NCBI RefSeq assembly: GCF_014638355.1
Contig: NZ_BMFK01000001.1
Coordinates: 821,160-885,159, forward strand
DNA: 64,000 bases
Direction: 5' to 3'
DNA from: Priestia taiwanensis
GTDB taxonomy: Bacteria > Bacillota > Bacilli > Bacillales > Bacillaceae_G
A program made the translations under genes and the position numbers. This document shows positions 60,391 through 64,000 of the stretch, one piece after another. Position 1 is the stretch's first letter. The number at the start of each line of letters is the position of its first letter. The notes under the pieces are model-generated. The model was given only the letters and a program-made list of their open reading frames with translations. It ran no database searches and had not been told where the DNA came from.

Positions 60391-61677
60391 TTAGTCTATA
60401 ACTATCTCTACCACTTCATCATACGCCTTCATATAATGCATTCCGTCTATTACCAAGTACTCAGGCTTTATTGTTGTATCAAATAGTAACGTACGCTCTT
60501 TCATCATTTGAGCGTTTTCTTGTTTTTTATCATTTTGCATCACAGTTGTTTGTAGGGAAACAGATGTATTCTGGCCTTTTATCGATACACCGTCTAACAT
60601 CATATCATCATCTGTCGCAATCGTGACTTCGACGCCGCGTGATGTATTTGCCACATTCTTGATCCATAACTCTTTATTCGCAAGCATAATAGGATCGTTC
60701 TTAGTCATAGTGAGTGGAATCTCCGTATGTAACGTTTCATATCCGGCAAACTCTTTTATGACAAGTTGTAATGAATCAAGTTGTTTTGGTAATGCATCAT
60801 ACCTAATTTCAAACTTATCTCCTATCAACGTTGAGCTATTACTGCTTCCTGTTAATTCTATTGGCTCGCCGTTAGCAATTAATTCGATTCCTTCAAATGA
60901 TTCATTTACTCTGTCAAAATTATCGACATTCAAAGACCCTTTCACAACCGTTAATGTCGGAGTAGCTGTAATAGACTTAAATGTAACCGTACCTTTATCA
61001 GCTTTAAATGTCTTATTTATGGATTGTTTCACTTTTGCTTGCATTGCTTTATTCGGATTATAAGAGAAATCGATACTTCGCTCTACTTGTTGATTATTCT
61101 TTGTTTCTTCTCTGAAATGTAGGGTTAATTCTTTCGCAAATGGATTAACAGACCCGAAAGACATTGTTCCTTTCAATTCAGTCTTCTCTTCATTGAGTAA
61201 CCCGGAGCTACTTATTAAAGAGGACGATGTAAAGAAACCTGTTATACTCGCAAATGTAATGGGATCGTTCTTCAAGTCTAATCCCTTTTCGTTTGTTAAT
61301 GTATAATACATAATTAATTGATTCGAGTCTGCGATAATGCCATTAATCGTGAAGGTTGTTTCGTCTGCTAGTTCTATTTCTTTGTTGATGATTTGGCCCA
61401 TCCCTTCATCGTTTAGCTCTTTTAATGTGTCCGTAAGAATACTGTCAAATCCAAATATTTTCTTGCTATAAAAAGCAAGGGCATTGTAATGATAGCCAAT
61501 GGTAAGTGTGCAGAATAACGTCGCTGCGATTAATGACCAACGGAACTTAGTACGCCTTGTTTTCCGTTGCTTTGTTTTATGTAAAGCGCTTCTTAATCGC
61601 ATCTCTAAATCATCTGGTGCGTTTATCGTCTGTATACGCTTTTTTTCTTCTTCTAAACGTTTTTCTATGTTATTCAT
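60391..61677 (-). CDS. Anti-sigma factor with DUF4179 domain
   Basis: A 428-residue protein: cytoplasmic N terminus of about 50 residues (NIEKRLEEEKKRIQTI), one membrane span at about 47-67 (WSLIAATLFCTLTIGYHY), then an extracellular DUF4179 region of beta strands. In Bacillus, DUF4179 proteins are encoded directly after ECF sigma factors and hold them inactive. ATG at 61677 follows GGAGGTGATGG; it overlaps the end of the sigma gene by 8 bases, so the two are translated together. Confidence 0.85.
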   Translation of the reverse strand: MNNIEKRLEEEKKRIQTINAPDDLEMRLRSALHKTKQRKTRRTKFRWSLIAATLFCTLTIGYHYNALAFYSKKIFGFDSILTDTLKELNDEGMGQIINKEIELADETTFTINGIIADSNQLIMYYTLTNEKGLDLKNDPITFASITGFFTSSSLISSSGLLNEEKTELKGTMSFGSVNPFAKELTLHFREETKNNQQVERSIDFSYNPNKAMQAKVKQSINKTFKADKGTVTFKSITATPTLTVVKGSLNVDNFDRVNESFEGIELIANGEPIELTGSSNSSTLIGDKFEIRYDALPKQLDSLQLVIKEFAGYETLHTEIPLTMTKNDPIMLANKELWIKNVANTSRGVEVTIATDDDMMLDGVSIKGQNTSVSLQTTVMQNDKKQENAQMMKERTLLFDTTIKPEYLVIDGMHYMKAYDEVVEIVID

Positions 61678-62203
61678 TACCATCACCTCCATAATACTTT
61701 CTTAGCTTTTTTAACCCTTGAAATATTCGTGATTTAACTGTTCCAATTGATACATTCGTTATCTTTGCTATCGTTTGATTATCAAAATCATGAAAGTATT
61801 TTAATTGAATTGCTTCTTTCTGCTGGTCATTCGACTGTTCAAGTAACATTTGAATATCCATTTGGTGTTCACTATTTGTATATGGGTTTATTGTAGAGGC
61901 ATGTGTATTTATTTCTTCCCATTCATCTACCAGTACAACTTTCTGTTTCTTTCTAGTTAATGCCCTGCAATTATTTACTAAGATTGTTTTGCTCCAACTA
62001 TAAAAGGCTTCTGCATCTCTAAGTTTCTCTATATTGTCATAGACACTAACAATCATTTCTTCCATCGTATCCATTGCGTCATGCTCATTACCTGTATAAG
62101 TGAGAGCCAATCTGTAATACTCATCTTTCTTTGCGATAATTAATTGTAGCAGTGCTTCTTTATCGCCTCTCCTTGCTTGTTTCACTAAACGTGCTATGTT
62201 CAT
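61670..62203 (-). CDS. ECF sigma factor
   Basis: A 177-residue sigma-70 family ECF factor. Region 2 is DEYYRLALTYTGNEHDAMD with EAFYSWSKTILVNNC as region 2.4, and region 4 is LKYFHDFDNQTIAKITNVSI followed by GTVKSRIFQGLKKLR. It would redirect RNA polymerase to envelope-stress promoters when its anti-sigma partner at 60391 lets go. Signal unknown. ATG preceded by GGGAGAGGTGAAGG. Confidence 0.92.
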   Translation of the reverse strand: MNIARLVKQARRGDKEALLQLIIAKKDEYYRLALTYTGNEHDAMDTMEEMIVSVYDNIEKLRDAEAFYSWSKTILVNNCRALTRKKQKVVLVDEWEEINTHASTINPYTNSEHQMDIQMLLEQSNDQQKEAIQLKYFHDFDNQTIAKITNVSIGTVKSRIFQGLKKLRKYYGGDGNE

Positions 62204-62267
62204 TCCTTCACCTCTCCCTTATAAGAGTAATGAGCATAGCAAAAAGTTCATTTATTTTCCAGTTTTT

Positions 62268-62717
62268 TTATAAATGTAATTTCATACCCTCGTGACTTGC
62301 CACGAATCCGAAACGTTCGTAGAAGCGATGTGCGTCTTTACGCTGTTTGTCTGTTGATAATTGAACGATACGACATTTCGCCTCTTTGGCGATACGGATA
62401 GCTTCTTGGAATAAAGCCTCTCCTATACCTTTTCCTCTATATGATTTATCGACACGGACGCCTTCGATTTGTGCTCGTTTCATGCCGAGTTGTGCTAAGC
62501 CTGGGATGATCGTTAATTGTAGACAGCCAATAACGGTTTGATTATCGACTACTAAAAGGACTTGATTACCGTTTTGTGCCTCTATGTCTGCGAATGCGTC
62601 GTAGTATTCATTTGGTAAAGGGTTTTTGTAGTTTTCGCGTTTTTCTCCTAATTCATCGTCCGCTAGTAAACGAACGATAGCTTGTACATCGTCTTTCGTA
62701 GCTTTTCTAAAGTTCAT
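62268..62717 (-). CDS. GNAT family N-acetyltransferase
   Basis: A 149-residue GNAT protein with the acetyl-CoA loop YRGKGIGEALFQEAI after QIEGVRVDKS, and AHRFYERFGFVASHEGMKL at the C terminus. It resembles Bacillus YhbS/YjcF-type small GNATs. GAGGAGAG lies 8 bases before the ATG on the minus strand. Substrate unknown. Separate from the sigma operon. Confidence 0.88.
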   Translation of the reverse strand: MNFRKATKDDVQAIVRLLADDELGEKRENYKNPLPNEYYDAFADIEAQNGNQVLLVVDNQTVIGCLQLTIIPGLAQLGMKRAQIEGVRVDKSYRGKGIGEALFQEAIRIAKEAKCRIVQLSTDKQRKDAHRFYERFGFVASHEGMKLHL

Positions 62718-62809
62718 GTCATTTCTCTCCTCTATTTTTCATTTATTAAATACGTACCGGTTCTCGTTTCTTAAAGGTGTTTTTTAGATTTATAGAATTA
62801 TAGTTAAAC

Positions 62810-62848
62810 GAACAAACAATTTTCCGAGTAATGGTGAATTGTTTGTTC
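62810..62848 (-). terminator. Terminator between GNAT genes
   Basis: GAACAAACAATT / AATTGTTTGTTC, perfect 12-base stem; T tract weak on the minus strand. Confidence 0.6.
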
Positions 62849-62949
62849 TATTTGGTATTATTTATTCACTTGTCCTTCCAATAAACGCTTCTTATCCACC
62901 CGCTCGTTAATTACGACATAATATCCTTTTATTTAGCAAGAATCTCCTT

Positions 62950-63423
62950 CTATTTATCTATTGAAGGGGACTCTTTTATATTCAAAAAATGCGTTGATTT
63001 AGGGAACTTCTTTTCTTTTGTAAATCCACACGAAGTATAAAATTTGTCCGCTTGTTCCGTATCTGTATAAAGAACTAATACATGAAAATGATTTTTGGCA
63101 TCTTCAATAATCTTTGTTAACAATTGCTTTCCAAGACCTAATCTTCGGTACTCTTTTAAAACATAATACCTGCGCAGTCGTCCGACTAGTTCTCTATTTG
63201 CAAAAGGATCTATATTCAATCCCCCAATCGCAACTAGTAAACCTTCACGATTAAACACTCCGTATAAAGCCTCTCCTAGCTTATTAAACGTATTTGTATC
63301 ATTTTGATAATCATGTATTAGTCTTTCGAGAAATAGAAATCCCTCTTCCTTACTTTCCTCTATTACATGTTTTATGTCCTTGTACAATAGATTTTTTATC
63401 TTTTTCATTTTAAATTCACTCAT
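62950..63423 (-). CDS. GNAT family N-acetyltransferase
   Basis: A 157-residue GNAT protein. YYVLKEYRRLGLGKQLLTKII is the acetyl-CoA loop (RRLGLG) and DKFYTSCGFTKEKKF the C-terminal mark. AGAGGAGAGCC precedes the ATG by 3-6 bases. It lies near two further minus-strand genes, so may share a transcript with them. Substrate unknown. Confidence 0.85.
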   Translation of the reverse strand: MSEFKMKKIKNLLYKDIKHVIEESKEEGFLFLERLIHDYQNDTNTFNKLGEALYGVFNREGLLVAIGGLNIDPFANRELVGRLRRYYVLKEYRRLGLGKQLLTKIIEDAKNHFHVLVLYTDTEQADKFYTSCGFTKEKKFPKSTHFLNIKESPSIDK

Positions 63424-63454
63424 GGCTCTCCTCTAATAATTCTTTTTATCCAAA

Positions 63455-63712
63455 TCAAAAGTTTCGTTTGTTTTTATCCAATTTCTCATTACCTCGTTTA
63501 AAGTTTCCTGTGATTTTAGCTAGTAATAACTGTACGTCTGTTATACTCTCTTTAACCTCTTGGATCCTTGCTATAAGACGTTCAGCCTCCCTATCCTTTA
63601 CAATTTTAATTTGTTTACCTTTGTAATAGATAACTACCGTTCCTTTTTTCGTTATTTGATAAGAAAACGGTTCTTCACTTAATTTGTTTCGTTTATCTAT
63701 TTCGCTCACCAT
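63455..63712 (-). CDS. Small conserved-looking protein, 85 residues
   Basis: A basic 85-residue protein with a beta-hairpin (SYQITKKGTVVIYYKGKQIK) and a helix (REAERLIARIQEVKESITDVQLL). No family known to me. TGGAGGAG lies 6 bases before the ATG. The next gene ends 32 bases away. Possibly a small DNA- or RNA-binding protein, on charge alone. Confidence 0.6.
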   Translation of the reverse strand: MVSEIDKRNKLSEEPFSYQITKKGTVVIYYKGKQIKIVKDREAERLIARIQEVKESITDVQLLLAKITGNFKRGNEKLDKNKRNF

Positions 63713-63745
63713 AACGTCTCCTCCATTAAACGAATTGCTACATTG

Positions 63746-64000
63746 CTATCTATTTATTTGTTTCATCATGCCAACAGTAAAGGGTTCAAAACCACGTTTC
63801 TCATAATAAGGGATTAGCTCCTCTTTACACATAAGCTGCGGAATGACTTTATTCGCTTCACAGTAATGTACAAGACGGTGCAGTAATTCATTTCCGATTC
63901 CTTGTGATTGATAAATAGGTAATACGCATAATCCGCAAATAATTCCTGTAATAACTCCGTCGGATAGTATCCGGCCCATTCCTACTAAGTTATCATTCTC
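63746..64000 (-). CDS. GNAT family N-acetyltransferase (partial, cut by window edge)
   Basis: At least 84 residues. The N terminus runs off the right edge. YQSQGIGNELLHRLV is the acetyl-CoA loop and YYEKRGFEPFTVGMM the C-terminal mark. Real start not visible. Third GNAT gene in the last 2 kb, all on the minus strand. Confidence 0.85.
   Translation of the reverse strand, partial: ENDNLVGMGRILSDGVITGIICGLCVLPIYQSQGIGNELLHRLVHYCEANKVIPQLMCKEELIPYYEKRGFEPFTVGMMKQINR

Overview
This window looks like chromosomal DNA of a low-GC Gram-positive Bacillus, most likely a member or close relative of the Bacillus cereus group. The reasons are the AT-rich sequence, strong AGGAGG-type ribosome binding sites, frequent GTG/TTG starts, a bacillithiol gene pair (yojF-bshB2), a T-box riboswitch, CodY-like and BirA-like operators, a BclA-like exosporium-type protein, and a second methionyl-tRNA synthetase. 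No rRNA, tRNA, CRISPR array, insertion sequence or prophage was seen. Gene starts below were chosen from ribosome binding sites, so several differ from the longest open frame.

Layout. 1-5.3 kb: end of a permease, an alpha/beta hydrolase, and two tandem copies of a phosphate transport operon (PiT permease plus DUF47 partner) with a PhoP-box-like repeat between them. 5.3-7.8 kb: a tyrosine recombinase facing away from a protein with two helix-turn-helix domains. 7.9-14.3 kb: bacillithiol genes, a DUF421 membrane protein, an SRPBCC-ArsR operon with paired operators, an LD-carboxypeptidase-like peptidase and three GNAT acetyltransferases. 14.4-21.4 kb: amino acid metabolism, with ilvA, a T-box-controlled second MetRS, and the serine operon serC-serA-DUF1015; CodY-like boxes precede ilvA and serC. 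21.4-26.7 kb: LysE exporter, MerR/CPBP pair, aspartase, a small stress membrane protein and a Cys/His-rich BclA-like protein. 26.7-28.5 kb: a decayed gene, a 30-bp hairpin, and a DUF817 membrane protein under two tandem palindromes. 28.5-37.1 kb: cytochrome P450, sbcD-sbcC, HIT protein, a tiny Lys-rich ORF, a deleted GrpB gene, a TudS-DUF1722 protein and a lipoprotein.

37.2-47.4 kb: an MFS exporter, then a complete leucine/isovalerate degradation operon (acyl-CoA dehydrogenase, biotin carboxylase, BCCP, HMG-CoA lyase, enoyl-CoA hydratase, carboxyltransferase, acyl/acetoacetyl-CoA ligase) ending next to uppP. A 25-bp palindrome containing a cre-like site lies just before the first start codon. 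47.4-49.6 kb: an EamA transporter and a cupin. 49.6-51.6 kb: an arsenic operon arsR - 20-codon ORF - acr3 - arsC with three copies of one operator motif. 51.8-53.9 kb: bioD-bioA behind a BirA-like operator. 54.2-56.7 kb: an ArsR regulator behind a 52-bp palindrome, with a SulP anion transporter. 56.8-64 kb: a WYL regulator opposite a RibD/DHFR-like protein, several unknown genes, an ECF sigma factor with its DUF4179 anti-sigma partner, and three more GNAT genes, the last cut by the window edge.

The strongest leads for something undescribed are the DUF1015 protein in the serine operon, the short hairpin-covered ORF ending in Cys-Cys inside the ars operon, the recombinase/two-HTH pair, and the Cys/His-rich BclA-like protein. 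None is proven from sequence alone.
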